Notes: a model not told the origin generated them from the sequence alone. A stretch of 64,000 bases of DNA from Pseudomonas sp. ACM7 (GCF_004136015.1 NZ_CP024866.1:114479-178478); one strand, 5' to 3'. Shown: positions 55,509-63,786, counted from the first letter of the stretch. Made by a program: numbers and translations.

Positions 55509-56639
55509 ATGAAACCACGTGCCCGCGACCTGAACATCCAGTTCGGCCAACTGCAACCCGGCCCGCTCAACGCCATCACCGATGTGCCCGGCGTACGGGT
55601 CGGCCACAGCAATGTGCGAGGACGCACCTCGACCGGCCGCGACATCCTGACCGGCGTCACCGTGATCGAGCCGCGTGCCGGCTCTACCAGCCTGCAACCA
55701 TGCTTTGCCGGCGTCCATGTGCTCAATGGCAACGGTGATGCGACCGGTCTTGAATGGATTCGCGAAGCAGGTCTTTTGACCAGCCCGATCGCCTTCACCA
55801 ACACCCACAGCCTGGGTGTGGTGCGCGATGCGCTGGTGACGCTGGATCGCCAGAACCAGCCCGATGACGGGCGACTCTACTGGAACATGCCAGTGGTGCT
55901 GGAAACCTTCGACGGTCTGCTCAACGACATCAACGGTTTCCACGTGAAGCCTGAACATGTGGCCGAAGCCCTGCGCACGGCGGTGGGTGGTCCGGTGATC
56001 GAAGGCGCTGTCGGCGGCGGCAGCGGCATGATCTGCCACGAATTCAAGGGTGGGATCGGCACCGCTTCGCGACGTCTGAACAGTGCTCAGGGCGGCTGGA
56101 CCGTCGGCGCCATCGTCCAGGCCAACCATGGCATCCGCAACGAACTGCGGGTCGACGGTTACCCGGTCGGGCGCTACATGGAAAAGGCCGACTCGCCATT
56201 TCTCAAGGCGTCCTTGCCGCATCCGGGTATGGGCTCGATCGTCGTCTGCCTGGCCACCGATGCACCGTTGCTGCCGCATCAGTGCACGCGCCTCGCGCAG
56301 CGCGCCAGCCTCGGCCTGGCCCGCACCGGCGGCGGCAATGAAGACCACAGCGGAGACATCTTCATCGCCTTCGCCACCGGCAATCAACACGTGCCGCCGG
56401 CCGCTTACGAGAGCAAGCGTGCGCCGACCACCGACAACCTGAGCATGGTCAACAACGACCACATCAGCGAGTTGTTCCTGGCCGCCACTGAAGCGGTGGA
56501 GGAAGCAATCATCAATGCCTTACTGGCCTCCGACACCGCCGAAGGCAATGGCCATGCGGTACCGGGACTGGATGCCGGGACGTTGCTCAACGCCTTGCGT
56601 CGGGCGGGCTGGCCGGGTGAACAGGGCTATCAGGATTGA
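55509..56639 (+). CDS. P1-family aminopeptidase (DmpA/beta-peptidyl aminopeptidase, N-terminal nucleophile)
   Basis: 376 residues. DVPGVRVGHSNV and TNTHSLGVVRDALV near the N-terminus, VGGGSGMICHEFKGGIGTASR in the middle, VGAIVQANHG, and the autoproteolysis site in HPGMG-SIVVCLATDAPL, where Ser becomes the N-terminal nucleophile. No signal peptide, so it acts in the cytoplasm. The family removes N-terminal D- or L-residues or beta-amino acids from small peptides and amides. The final 53 bp overlap the convergent oxidoreductase gene. Confidence 0.9.
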   Translation: MKPRARDLNIQFGQLQPGPLNAITDVPGVRVGHSNVRGRTSTGRDILTGVTVIEPRAGSTSLQPCFAGVHVLNGNGDATGLEWIREAGLLTSPIAFTNTHSLGVVRDALVTLDRQNQPDDGRLYWNMPVVLETFDGLLNDINGFHVKPEHVAEALRTAVGGPVIEGAVGGGSGMICHEFKGGIGTASRRLNSAQGGWTVGAIVQANHGIRNELRVDGYPVGRYMEKADSPFLKASLPHPGMGSIVVCLATDAPLLPHQCTRLAQRASLGLARTGGGNEDHSGDIFIAFATGNQHVPPAAYESKRAPTTDNLSMVNNDHISELFLAATEAVEEAIINALLASDTAEGNGHAVPGLDAGTLLNALRRAGWPGEQGYQD

Positions 56640-57237
56640 GGTGTCTGGATGCCGCAAAGAGCTCGCGACCGAAGCTTTTCGCGGCGTCCAGGTGCACCGT
56701 CGGGTCCTGAATTTCCGATTCGAGCAGCAACTCGGACGTCACCACCCGCGCACCGCAATAATCAAAAATGCCATGGTCAATCTGCGTCCTCATGGCCTCG
56801 GCATAACCGTGCCGGGCGTAGGTGGCAGCGTCGGCACCGCCCACACCGATCAGGTGAACCCGCAGGTGGCCAAGCTTCTTTTCCAGCTTGGCATCGGCAG
56901 TGAAATCGAACGCCCAGCCGTTGGCGAACACCCGATCAATCCAGCCCTTGAGCAGCGCCGGCATCGACCACCAATAGACGGGATAGACCAGCACCACCGC
57001 ATCGGCGCGGTCTATCCGCGCTTGCTCGGCAACCACATCAGCAGGAGGCCGCGCTTCCCGGTGATGCACCGCCAGATCAGCGGCGCTGAACCTCGGATCG
57101 AACCCTTCGGCCGAGAGGTCGGCGATTTCAACGGTATGACCGGGATCGTCCAGGGTGATGCCCTGAGCGACTTGCGCAACCAGGCTATGGGTAAGCGAAC
57201 GAGGATCGTGATGAGCCACAACGATAAGCGCGTGCAT
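56587..57237 (-). CDS. NAD(P)H dehydrogenase (quinone), flavodoxin-like fold
   Basis: 216 residues of the NQO1/MdaB/KefF family: LIVVAHHDPRSLTHSLV, LVYPVYWWSMPALLKGWIDRVFANGWAF (FMN and quinone site) and LIGVGGADAATYARHGY. AGGAG before the ATG at 57237. Divergent from a TetR gene, a frequent pairing that senses electrophiles or quinones. Confidence 0.9.
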   Translation of the reverse strand: MHALIVVAHHDPRSLTHSLVAQVAQGITLDDPGHTVEIADLSAEGFDPRFSAADLAVHHREARPPADVVAEQARIDRADAVVLVYPVYWWSMPALLKGWIDRVFANGWAFDFTADAKLEKKLGHLRVHLIGVGGADAATYARHGYAEAMRTQIDHGIFDYCGARVVTSELLLESEIQDPTVHLDAAKSFGRELFAASRHLNPDSPVHPASPPDARR

Positions 57238-57285
57238 GCTGGAAACTCCTGATTGAGAGCACAAGGCGGACCTTATATACTCTTG

Positions 57286-57308
57286 GTAAGTTACGATCAG
57301 TAAGTTAC
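57286..57308. promoter_or_regulatory. Twin TetR operator candidate
   Basis: GTAAGTTAC occurs at 57286-57294 and again at 57300-57308 (14 bp centre to centre). Each copy is a palindrome GTAA-N-TTAC. They overlap a CTTATATACT promoter-like stretch between the divergent oxidoreductase and TetR genes. Confidence 0.65.
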
Positions 57309-57323
57309 TTTTGGTACATAGCC

Positions 57324-58004
57324 ATGTCAACCACCGAAACAGACGCGCAAGATTCCACGCCGCAACCGCGACGACGAATGTCCCGGGAGGACCGCCAACG
57401 CCAGTTGCTGGACGTCGCCTGGCAACTCGTTCGGGAAGAAGGTACGGACGCGCTGACATTGGGGCGACTTGCCGAGCTAGCCGGGATCACCAAACCGGTG
57501 GTGTACGATCACTTCACGACGCGCCCCGGGCTGTTGGCGGCGCTCTATCAAGACTTCGATGCCCGGCAGACTGCACTGATGGATGCGGCGCTTCAGGACA
57601 GCGAACCGACTTTACCCGGCACCGCCAGGGTGATTGCTTCGTCATACGTCGACTGCGTGCTGCTTCAGGGCAACGAGATTCCCGGCGTCATCGCGGCACT
57701 GGCCAGTTCCCCGGAACTGGAGAAGATCAAGCGCGAGTACGAAGCTATTTTCCTGAACAAGTGCCGAACCGCCCTCGCCCCTTTCGCTGGCGTGGGTGAG
57801 ATCAAGGCAGCGGGATTGCGGGCGATGCTCGGTGCGGCGGAAGCTTTGTCACACGCCGCCGCGAATGCAGAAATCAGCGCCGTGCAGGCACAGGACGAGC
57901 TGTACGAAACCATCATTGCAATGGTCGAAAGAAGTGCCCGTGGCGACGTTGGAAACATCGCGGAAACTGACACCAGAAAGATGGATTCGACTAGCGGTAC
58001 TTGA
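57324..58004 (+). CDS. TetR-family transcriptional regulator
   Basis: 226 residues. HTH at about 25-65: QLLDVAWQLVREEGTDALTLGRLAELAGITKPVVYDHF. The ligand domain follows (VIASSYVDCVLLQGNEIPGVIAALA). Probably represses itself and the divergent quinone oxidoreductase through the twin GTAAGTTAC sites. Confidence 0.9.
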   Translation: MSTTETDAQDSTPQPRRRMSREDRQRQLLDVAWQLVREEGTDALTLGRLAELAGITKPVVYDHFTTRPGLLAALYQDFDARQTALMDAALQDSEPTLPGTARVIASSYVDCVLLQGNEIPGVIAALASSPELEKIKREYEAIFLNKCRTALAPFAGVGEIKAAGLRAMLGAAEALSHAAANAEISAVQAQDELYETIIAMVERSARGDVGNIAETDTRKMDSTSGT

Positions 58005-58029
58005 GCGCCAACCCCCAACTTTCTACGAT
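58001..58029 (+). promoter_or_regulatory. Sigma-70-like promoter candidate for the small RNA
   Basis: TTGAGC (58001-58006) and TACGAT (58024-58029) are separated by the optimal 17 bp; each matches four of six consensus bases. Predicted start near 58036. The -35 overlaps the TetR stop codon. Confidence 0.45.
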
Positions 58030-58034
58030 GATTC

Positions 58035-58176
58035 TACGCAGCCGCTTGTTTGCTCAAGCCACTGCGTAGGTGGTGAGTGAACTGAACCCCCAACAAGCTC
58101 ACCACTTGTTTCATGCGCATCTTGAGCCTCAAGGGCTCTACTTCCTCCCCATCAAAGAGCGTTGAGGCTCTTTTTT
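58035..58176 (+). ncRNA. Candidate structured small RNA with three stem-loops and terminator
   Basis: Hairpin 1: CTACGCAG (58034-58041) with CTGCGTAG (58062-58069), continued inside by GCTTG/CAAGC. Hairpin 2: GTGGTGAG (58070-58077) with CTCACCAC (58098-58105), loop containing AACCCCCAAC. Hairpin 3: GAGCCTCAA (58124-58132) with TTGAGGCTC (58162-58170), inner stem GCTCT/AGAGC, loop ACTTCCTCCCCATCAA, then TTTTTT. Stems are perfect, there is no reading frame, and a promoter candidate lies at the right place. The CUUCCUCCCC loop is complementary to Shine-Dalgarno sequences, suggesting trans-acting repression. I do not recognise the RNA family. Confidence 0.6.
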
Positions 58177-58198
58177 AACTGCGCGAAATCCAGACATG

Positions 58199-58239
58199 AA
58201 AAAGCCCTTGGCGCGTTGTCCGCACCAAGGGCTTTTTTT
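58199..58239. terminator. Bidirectional Rho-independent terminator
   Basis: AAAAAGCCCTTGG and CCAAGGGCTTTTTTT around a 13-base loop. It has T runs in both directions, so it ends the GNAT gene (minus strand) and anything coming from the left. Confidence 0.85.
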
Positions 58240-58256
58240 GCGTTGAGTCGAAGCAA

Positions 58257-58979
58257 CTAGACCAACCGCAGTCGAGGTGAAGGAGCTGGCACCGCCCCTT
58301 CACCCAATCGCTCCCGAACAAACTCATTCACCTTGCGCGTCATCTGGTCCAGATGCCGGTCACGCTGTTTTTCCGCATCGAGCATGGCCCGCTTGCCGTG
58401 TTTTTGCAGCAGGTACGTATGAATCTGTCGCACCTCGAGCGAGCTGTAGATCGACGCCACGTCCAGCACGGCCATCAAGCCATCAGTGCCGTGATCGCGG
58501 GTGTTCATCAACACCTGAGTCGCGCGCACGCCCACTACCTGAAACCCCATAGCCTCAAAATAAGGAACCTTGGCGACCGCGCACGTCAGCTCGGCATGAG
58601 GGTAGCGGCCGACCATCTCCCGCAGCATCTTTCGGGCGACACCCTGACGCCGATGGCTGGCACTCACCGCCATATACGCAACACCGCATGCATCGGGATC
58701 GTCCTTGACCGGCAGGTACAGCAGGAAGCCGACGACCTTCTCGGGGTCGTCTTCGTCGGTCGCGACGAGCAATTCCACCGCAATCCCTTTCGCCCCGTTC
58801 AATGCTTCCAGATAGAGGTGAACCTCGTAGCCGATCGCGTACTGGTACACGTTGTACAACAGATTGCTCGGCGTGATAGCGATCATGCTGATGTCGGTCA
58901 GGTAATCGACCACCATCTGCAGGATCTGGCTATTGATGTGCTCGGGGCACGGGGTTTTGAAATGGGTGATCTGGGGCAT
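58257..58979 (-). CDS. GNAT-family N-acetyltransferase
   Basis: 240 residues, MPQITHFKTPCPEHINSQIL.... Acetyl-CoA-binding motif A: VAYMAVSASHRRQGVARKMLREM (R/Q-x-x-G-x-A), and the final strand LTCAVAKVPYFEAMGFQVVG. A C-terminal basic helical extension (LLQKHGKRAMLDAEKQRDRHLDQM) follows the GNAT fold. Start at 58979 is by family length; the ribosome binding site is weak. Substrate unknown. Confidence 0.85.
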   Translation of the reverse strand: MPQITHFKTPCPEHINSQILQMVVDYLTDISMIAITPSNLLYNVYQYAIGYEVHLYLEALNGAKGIAVELLVATDEDDPEKVVGFLLYLPVKDDPDACGVAYMAVSASHRRQGVARKMLREMVGRYPHAELTCAVAKVPYFEAMGFQVVGVRATQVLMNTRDHGTDGLMAVLDVASIYSSLEVRQIHTYLLQKHGKRAMLDAEKQRDRHLDQMTRKVNEFVRERLGEGAVPAPSPRLRLV

Positions 58980-59097
58980 TCGTGGCTCTGACTCTGGGGC
59001 GGACGTGAAGAGTGTGTTCGCGGGCGTGCCTATCATAACGTGCTGACGTGACCGAAGGTGGTGTGTCAGTCGACAGCAATGCTGGATGCCCAGGCCC

Positions 59098-59174
59098 CAT
59101 CGCGAGCAAGCTCGCTCCCACATTGGATCTGTGGCGTTCACAAATCCCCTGTGGGAGCGAGCTTGCTCGCGATG
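59098..59174. repeat. REPIN with perfect 25-bp arms (type B)
   Basis: CATCGCGAGCAAGCTCGCTC...CACA (59098-59122) and its exact inverse (59150-59174). Confidence 0.88.
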
Positions 59175-59372
59175 AGGCCAGAGGCGACACAACTAAACGG
59201 TAGCTTTAAACCCCTCCTCCCGCTGCAATGCCCGCGCCTGAATCACATCCAGAACGGCGCACCCTTCGCGTGTCAGCAGATGCACCGCGCGGGAGCGTGG
59301 GAACGATCGTCGGCCGCCATTGATGAGCCCGCCTCATGACTCGCAATGACCACTTGGGACCCCGCATGCGTG
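59175..59372. other. Short non-coding stretch with a possible gene scrap
   Basis: Minus-strand translation around 59196-59290 gives RAVHLLTREGCAVLDVIQAR, which has natural protein composition and a stop in phase, but is too short to assign. Probably a decayed 3' end. Nothing else seen. Confidence 0.3.
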
Positions 59373-59942
59373 TTACCGCTGCGGCGCAACCATCCGAAAC
59401 CGGATATTGATCTTGTCGGAGACGACACCGTCGGCCCATTCGCCCTCACCGACTTTGAAGTCGCTGCGCTTGAGCGTTAACTGCCCATCGAAAATCCCGA
59501 TGGCGTTCTCGGCCTTCAAGAGGACCGGCACCTCCACTTCACGCGTGATCCCCCTGAGCGTGAGTTTGCCGGTGATCGAGTAACGGTTGTTGCCCAGTAC
59601 CTTCACGCCGGTCGACACAAACTTCGCCACAGGATACGTTGCCGTGTCGAACCAGGCCGGTTTTTTCAGTTCGCTGTTAGCGTCGCTGCTTCCGGCATCG
59701 ATGCTGTCGAGCTGGATGGTGAGCGCGGCCCGGCCTGCTGATGGTTTTGCCGTGTTGAAATCAAGCGTGGCCTCGAACTTGCCGAACGTGCCGTATACCC
59801 GCGAGGAGAACTGTTTATACGTGAAGGAGATCGTGCTTGCGGTTTCATTGACCTGCGTGTATTCGACCGCCTGGACGCAAGGCATCGCGCCGAATGCAAG
59901 GGCGGCAACCAGCACGGCGCAGGTCGGGAATCGGTGTTTCAT
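59373..59942 (-). CDS. YceI-family periplasmic lipid-binding protein
   Basis: 189 residues: signal peptide (MKHRFPTCAVLVAALAFGAM...VQA) and a lipocalin-like barrel, with ASTISFTYKQFSSRVYGTFGKFEATLDF, KFVSTGVKVLGNNRYSITGKLTLRG and the C-terminal DKINIRFRM. The family binds polyisoprenoids or other amphiphiles. GGAG before the ATG at 59942. Confidence 0.92.
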   Translation of the reverse strand: MKHRFPTCAVLVAALAFGAMPCVQAVEYTQVNETASTISFTYKQFSSRVYGTFGKFEATLDFNTAKPSAGRAALTIQLDSIDAGSSDANSELKKPAWFDTATYPVAKFVSTGVKVLGNNRYSITGKLTLRGITREVEVPVLLKAENAIGIFDGQLTLKRSDFKVGEGEWADGVVSDKINIRFRMVAPQR

Positions 59943-60148
59943 GGGATTCTCCGGTTGGGCTCCCGTCATGAGCTGAGGCGCCGCACACGTGAGCCAGCGA
60001 TAGGTGGACTAAAGCAAACAAACGCCGTTAATTCCACCTGCCGCTCAGACTTCCGACCACCTGTCGGCCCACGCAAGTGTCCGCCCCGATAGGGCCGCTG
60101 TCCGGGTGTTTAATGACTGTCCCAACACACCGCATCGGGAGACCGGCC

Positions 60149-60904
60149 ATGAAATTCGTCATCATTGGAGGAAGCGGGCTGATTGGCAGCAATGTCTGCA
60201 AGAACCTCCAGAATCAGGGGCATGAAGTCATAGCGGCGTCACCGAGTACCGGCATCAACGTCATCACTGGCGAGGGCCTGGCGGACGCGCTCAAGGGCGC
60301 CGAGGTGGTGGTCGACGTGGCCAACTCCCCCTCATTCGAGGATCACGCGGCGTTGCATTTCTTTGAGACCGCCGGGCATAACCTGTTCGCTGCCGAGAAG
60401 GTTGCCGGCACCAAACACCATGTTGCCCTGTCAGTCGTCGGCACCGAACGGATGCTCGACAGCGGATATTTCCGAGCCAAAATGGCCCAGGAAAAACTCA
60501 TCAAGGCATCGGGTGTTCCCTACACCATCCTGCGCGCCACGCAGTTCTTCGAGTTCATTGGTGCCATTGCTTACTCGGGTCGCGAGGACGGCAACACCAT
60601 CCATTTAACGTCCGCCGCCCTGCAACCGGTGGCCTCGGTCGATGTCGCGGCCGCACTGACGGCTATCGCTCAAAAAGCGCCGATCAATCAGACCGTGGAA
60701 GTGGCCGGGCCGGATCGCCGACCCATTGTCGAATTCGTGAGTGAGTACCTGAAACATACCAAGGACCCGCGCGAAGCCGTCTCGGATGACACGGTTCCTT
60801 ACTTCGGCGCCCCGATCAATGACAAGTCCCTCACGCCAGGCGATAACCCCATTGTCGGAGCGACCCGGTTTGAAGATTGGCTAGAGATCGCGCATCCCTC
60901 TTGA
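60149..60904 (+). CDS. NmrA-like NAD(P)-binding atypical SDR
   Basis: 251 residues. Cofactor motif FVIIGGSGLIGSNV (GxxGxxG), HHVALSVVGTERM, AKMAQEKLIKASGVPYTILRATQF and PVASVDVAAALTA, the typical blocks of NmrA/YtfG-like proteins that sense or use NADP(H). No clear catalytic Tyr-Lys pair, as is usual in this group. Function unknown. It stands upstream of the truncated MerR gene. Confidence 0.88.
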   Translation: MKFVIIGGSGLIGSNVCKNLQNQGHEVIAASPSTGINVITGEGLADALKGAEVVVDVANSPSFEDHAALHFFETAGHNLFAAEKVAGTKHHVALSVVGTERMLDSGYFRAKMAQEKLIKASGVPYTILRATQFFEFIGAIAYSGREDGNTIHLTSAALQPVASVDVAAALTAIAQKAPINQTVEVAGPDRRPIVEFVSEYLKHTKDPREAVSDDTVPYFGAPINDKSLTPGDNPIVGATRFEDWLEIAHPS

Positions 60905-61063
60905 GTCGCTAGTGGCGATGATGATCAGCGGGTCCAGCGAAACTGAACCCGCTCTCGCCGTCAGGTATCACCCTTCACAGACAATGGCTTGCAAGCAAAC
61001 CGGGCTGCGATAGGATGGCTTGCGGATTTTCGATAGCGACTCGCGTGGCGAGAAGGATTGCTG

Positions 61064-61275
61064 ATGTTCATTGGAAGACTCGCCGGGCTTACCGGCTGCA
61101 CCCCGAAAGCCATTCGACTTTACGAACAGATGGGGTTGATCCCGGAACCGGATCGCCAGGGTCAATATCGCGTCTACACCTCACATCACCTCACGCTCGC
61201 GCGCCTGATCCGCCGGGCACAGGTCGCCGGTTTCAAGCTCGCCGAGATGGTGCCTCTCATCGCTGCAAAGAACGA
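61064..61275 (+). pseudogene. MerR-family regulator, truncated after the DNA-binding domain
   Basis: AAGGA precedes ATG at 61064. MFIGRLAGLTGCTPKAIRLYEQMGLI, then GQYRVYTSHHLTLARLIRRAQ and GFKLAEMVPLIAAKNE: a complete MerR winged helix, but the dimerisation helix and effector part are missing. From about 61270 the frame runs on to 61705 antisense to the epimerase remnant, so any product would be a chimera. Confidence 0.8.
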
Positions 61276-61714
61276 GGATCATCCCCAGGGCGACATCTCG
61301 CACGTCGACAAAATTGAAATGAAAGCCCGGGTCCAGAAGCAGCCCGTTCTGACCGATGGCCGCAACGGAACTGACATACACCACGCGCTTGACCCCGGCC
61401 TTCGCCGCCGCCTGCAAAACGCGACGTGTTCCTTCCACATTCGGTTCGATAATCTCGGCGTACGGATGCCTCGCCCAGTGCTTGAACACCGCCGCAACCT
61501 GAAACAACAAGTCCACCCCGTTCAACGCCTCGAGCATGGCCGCTTCGTCGAGCAGTTCGGCATACACCCTTTCGCAATCCAGCCCCTCGAACGCTGCCGA
61601 ATCGTTCACATCACGAACCCCGGCGCGGACTCGGTAACCCTGATCGAGCAAGGCTCTGACCAAGGTATTGCCCAAATGCCCATTGGCGCCCGTGACCAAA
61701 CATAACTGACTCAT
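61270..61714 (-). pseudogene. NAD-dependent epimerase/dihydroflavonol reductase-like gene with internal deletion and lost 3' end
   Basis: From ATG 61714 the protein reads LCLVTGANGHLGNTLVRAL and GVDLLFQVAAVFKHWARH to RVVYVSSVAAIGQNG, then jumps to DPGFHFNFVDVRDVALGMIL. About 70-80 residues with the catalytic YxxxK are absent, and the C-terminal quarter is replaced by antisense of the MerR gene. A good ribosome binding site (GGGGGA) remains. Confidence 0.8.
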
Positions 61715-61800
61715 ACAACTGTCCCCCTCGCTTGAACAAACATCCGTTTTGGCGAGGACGACCTTAGGCTCTATCCCGTGGGACAGAGTCAATATCAGCG

Positions 61801-61826
61801 GATCAAAAGATCGCAGCCTGCGGCGC
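61801..61826. repeat. Single REP half (type A)
   Basis: GATCAAAAGATCGCAGCCTG followed by CGGCGCC, without an inverse partner nearby. It supplies the stop and last codons of the binding-protein gene. Confidence 0.6.
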
Positions 61827-62543
61827 CACCGTGACATCCGCCTGACCGCTGGCCTTCAGTGCCGCGTGCACGAACCCTTCTGCTTTTTTACGCTCCACAA
61901 ATGCCCTCACATAAGCAGCACCTGCCTCTCGATCTCGAGGCACAGCCATTGCCTGGCGAATGGCCGTGAAGGCCCCTTCAAGCACGCGATAACGCGGGTC
62001 AGCATCGGCTACTTTCTGCAACGGTTGGCGCACGCCTGCCGCGGCATCCAGGTCCTTGTCGAAGAACAAGTCGACCGCAGCGGCGGAGGTTTCCGCCCGC
62101 GCCAGCTGCGCGTGTTTCAAGGTGCGCGCGAGGAACAGGTCATAGGCCGCACCCTTGCCGACCGCCAGCCGCAATCCTGGCTGATCGAGATCTTCGACGG
62201 CCACGAAGGGCGAATCGGCCGCTACCAGGTAAGTGCCTTCAATGATCACGTAGGGCGCACTGAACGCGATCTGTTGCTCGCGCACGGGCTCGATGGCAAG
62301 GAACGCAAGGCTCCAGGCCCCCTCCTCCAGCGCGGCAAACACTTTACCGGCGGCGTCGAACGTCACCATCTCCAGACGCACGCCAAGCTCTTGCGCCAGT
62401 GCCTTGGCCAATGCGACGGAGACGCCTTGTGGCGATCCATCTTGGCCCTGCTGAGCCAATACCGGATTACCGAAATTGATCGCTGCACGAAGGACGCCTT
62501 GCGGGGCGAGATCTTCAAGCACTGCGGGGGTGATAGCACTCAT
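61803..62543 (-). CDS. Amino-acid-type substrate-binding domain protein lacking a signal peptide
   Basis: 246 residues of the SBP_bac_3 fold: LRAAINFGNPVLAQ, GVSVALAKALAQELGVRLEMVTF, WSLAFLAIEPVREQQIAFSAPYVIIEGTYLV and a C-terminal helix. The ATG at 62543 has GGAG upstream and there is no hydrophobic leader, so it is predicted to be cytoplasmic. Such orphan solute-binding domains may serve as ligand sensors or enzymes. It follows the phosphoribosyltransferase gene by 160 bp. Confidence 0.8.
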   Translation of the reverse strand: MSAITPAVLEDLAPQGVLRAAINFGNPVLAQQGQDGSPQGVSVALAKALAQELGVRLEMVTFDAAGKVFAALEEGAWSLAFLAIEPVREQQIAFSAPYVIIEGTYLVAADSPFVAVEDLDQPGLRLAVGKGAAYDLFLARTLKHAQLARAETSAAAVDLFFDKDLDAAAGVRQPLQKVADADPRYRVLEGAFTAIRQAMAVPRDREAGAAYVRAFVERKKAEGFVHAALKASGQADVTVAPQAAIF

Positions 62544-62703
62544 CATTTGCTCCAGGTAGCGCGGGTCAGGTTGCGCTCCTGCGCCACCGTGATGAAAAGA
62601 TCCAGGCTCGTGAGGTCGTATCGCAATGGAAGAATCCTTGACTCGAGAACGCTGAGTGAAGCACGCCAGGCAACGCGTTATCCAGTGAAGGCTCTGATCC
62701 TTA

Positions 62704-63399
62704 TCAACTATGACCGGAGCGTTGCTGTGCGGCGCTGGACTCTCGCTGCCACGCCCGCTGCAACAGCTTGATGACCTCTGCATCCGAGGTCTGGGTAAAG
62801 TCCATGTACCAACGGCTGATCGACATCAGCCAGTCGGGAATGAGCGGGCATATCAGCTCATCCACCTCGCGGCGTAGCGCCTCCGCCGTTTCTATCGGTG
62901 CCACCGGCACGGCGACGACGATACGAGACGGCGCTTGCGCACGCACCGCGTGGATCGCCGCCATCATCGAGGCGCCTGTCGCCAGGCCGTCGTCGATCAG
63001 GATCACCACCTGATCCTTGAGTTGCACAGGCGCGCGCGTTCCCCGGTAAAGCTGCTCGCGACGTAGCAGCTCCCGGGTTTCCCGTGCGACCACGTCATCG
63101 AACGTAGCCGGGTCAATCGGGTGAACCCGCAGTGCATGTTCATTGAGGATCTGTATGCCGCCACTGGCGATGGCGCCCATGGCAAATTCTTGATGAGACG
63201 GAACGCCCAGCTTGCGCACCACCATCAGGTCCAGACGAACGTCCAGTGCGGCGGCCACTTCATAGGCCACCGGCACACCGCCACGGGGCAAGGCGAGGAT
63301 GATGACATCGGGGCGATGAGCGTATTTGAGCAGCGGTTCCACCAGACGTCGCCCGGCCGCGGCCCGGTCCTGCAGGATGGTGGGCGATGAGGGACTCAT
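62704..63399 (-). CDS. Phosphoribosyltransferase-like protein
   Basis: 231 residues. The type I PRPP-binding signature VVILIDDGLATGASMMAA is present, with ALPRGGVPVAYEVAAALDVRLDLMVVRKLGVP at the N-terminus. Proteins of this kind in Pseudomonas are annotated as phosphoribosyltransferases of unknown substrate and are often fused to or near hydrolases. AGGAGG before the ATG. Confidence 0.88.
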   Translation of the reverse strand: MSPSSPTILQDRAAAGRRLVEPLLKYAHRPDVIILALPRGGVPVAYEVAAALDVRLDLMVVRKLGVPSHQEFAMGAIASGGIQILNEHALRVHPIDPATFDDVVARETRELLRREQLYRGTRAPVQLKDQVVILIDDGLATGASMMAAIHAVRAQAPSRIVVAVPVAPIETAEALRREVDELICPLIPDWLMSISRWYMDFTQTSDAEVIKLLQRAWQRESSAAQQRSGHS

Positions 63400-63786
63400 T
63401 TGAAAACCTCCTCAGGCGATCACGCCTGTCGGTTCGCATCACACGGTCACTCAGGATTGTCGGTCTGACGGTAGCTGACATCAAGCTCAGCCATGACGCA
63501 CGCGCCCGCCGATCGCATGGCCGGCGTCAGCGCGAATGACTCAAAAAAGCGACCTCCCTGATGCAGGACTTTATTGTCACCTTCACTAAGAAGGTCGCAC
63601 CTGTCAGCTACGAATAAGCCCTAAGGCTTACACGCGGAATCGGCCTAGCATGCGCTCGCTACTGTCCGTGGAGAAATAACGACGGAGTCCTGTCGTTTCA
63701 CAGTATCCGCTCCATGAACTCCACATTCCAAGCGGATAGCTGACGGCTGATGCTGTGCTCCCGATTTCCATCAGGAGCCCATCACC
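63400..63786. other. Non-coding stretch before the IS66-type element
   Basis: 387 bp without a gene. Contains an inverted repeat GCGACCT (63549-63555) / AGGTCGC (63592-63598) and a hairpin TAAGCC-CTAA-GGCTTA (63615-63630). The left end of the IS66 element should lie here, but I could not place its terminal repeat. No tnpA frame was found. Confidence 0.4.

Noticed and set aside
59041..59192. N-terminal extension of the GNAT protein
   Set aside because: It is translated REP sequence (HREQARSHRG); the true start is within the family-conserved MPQITHF.
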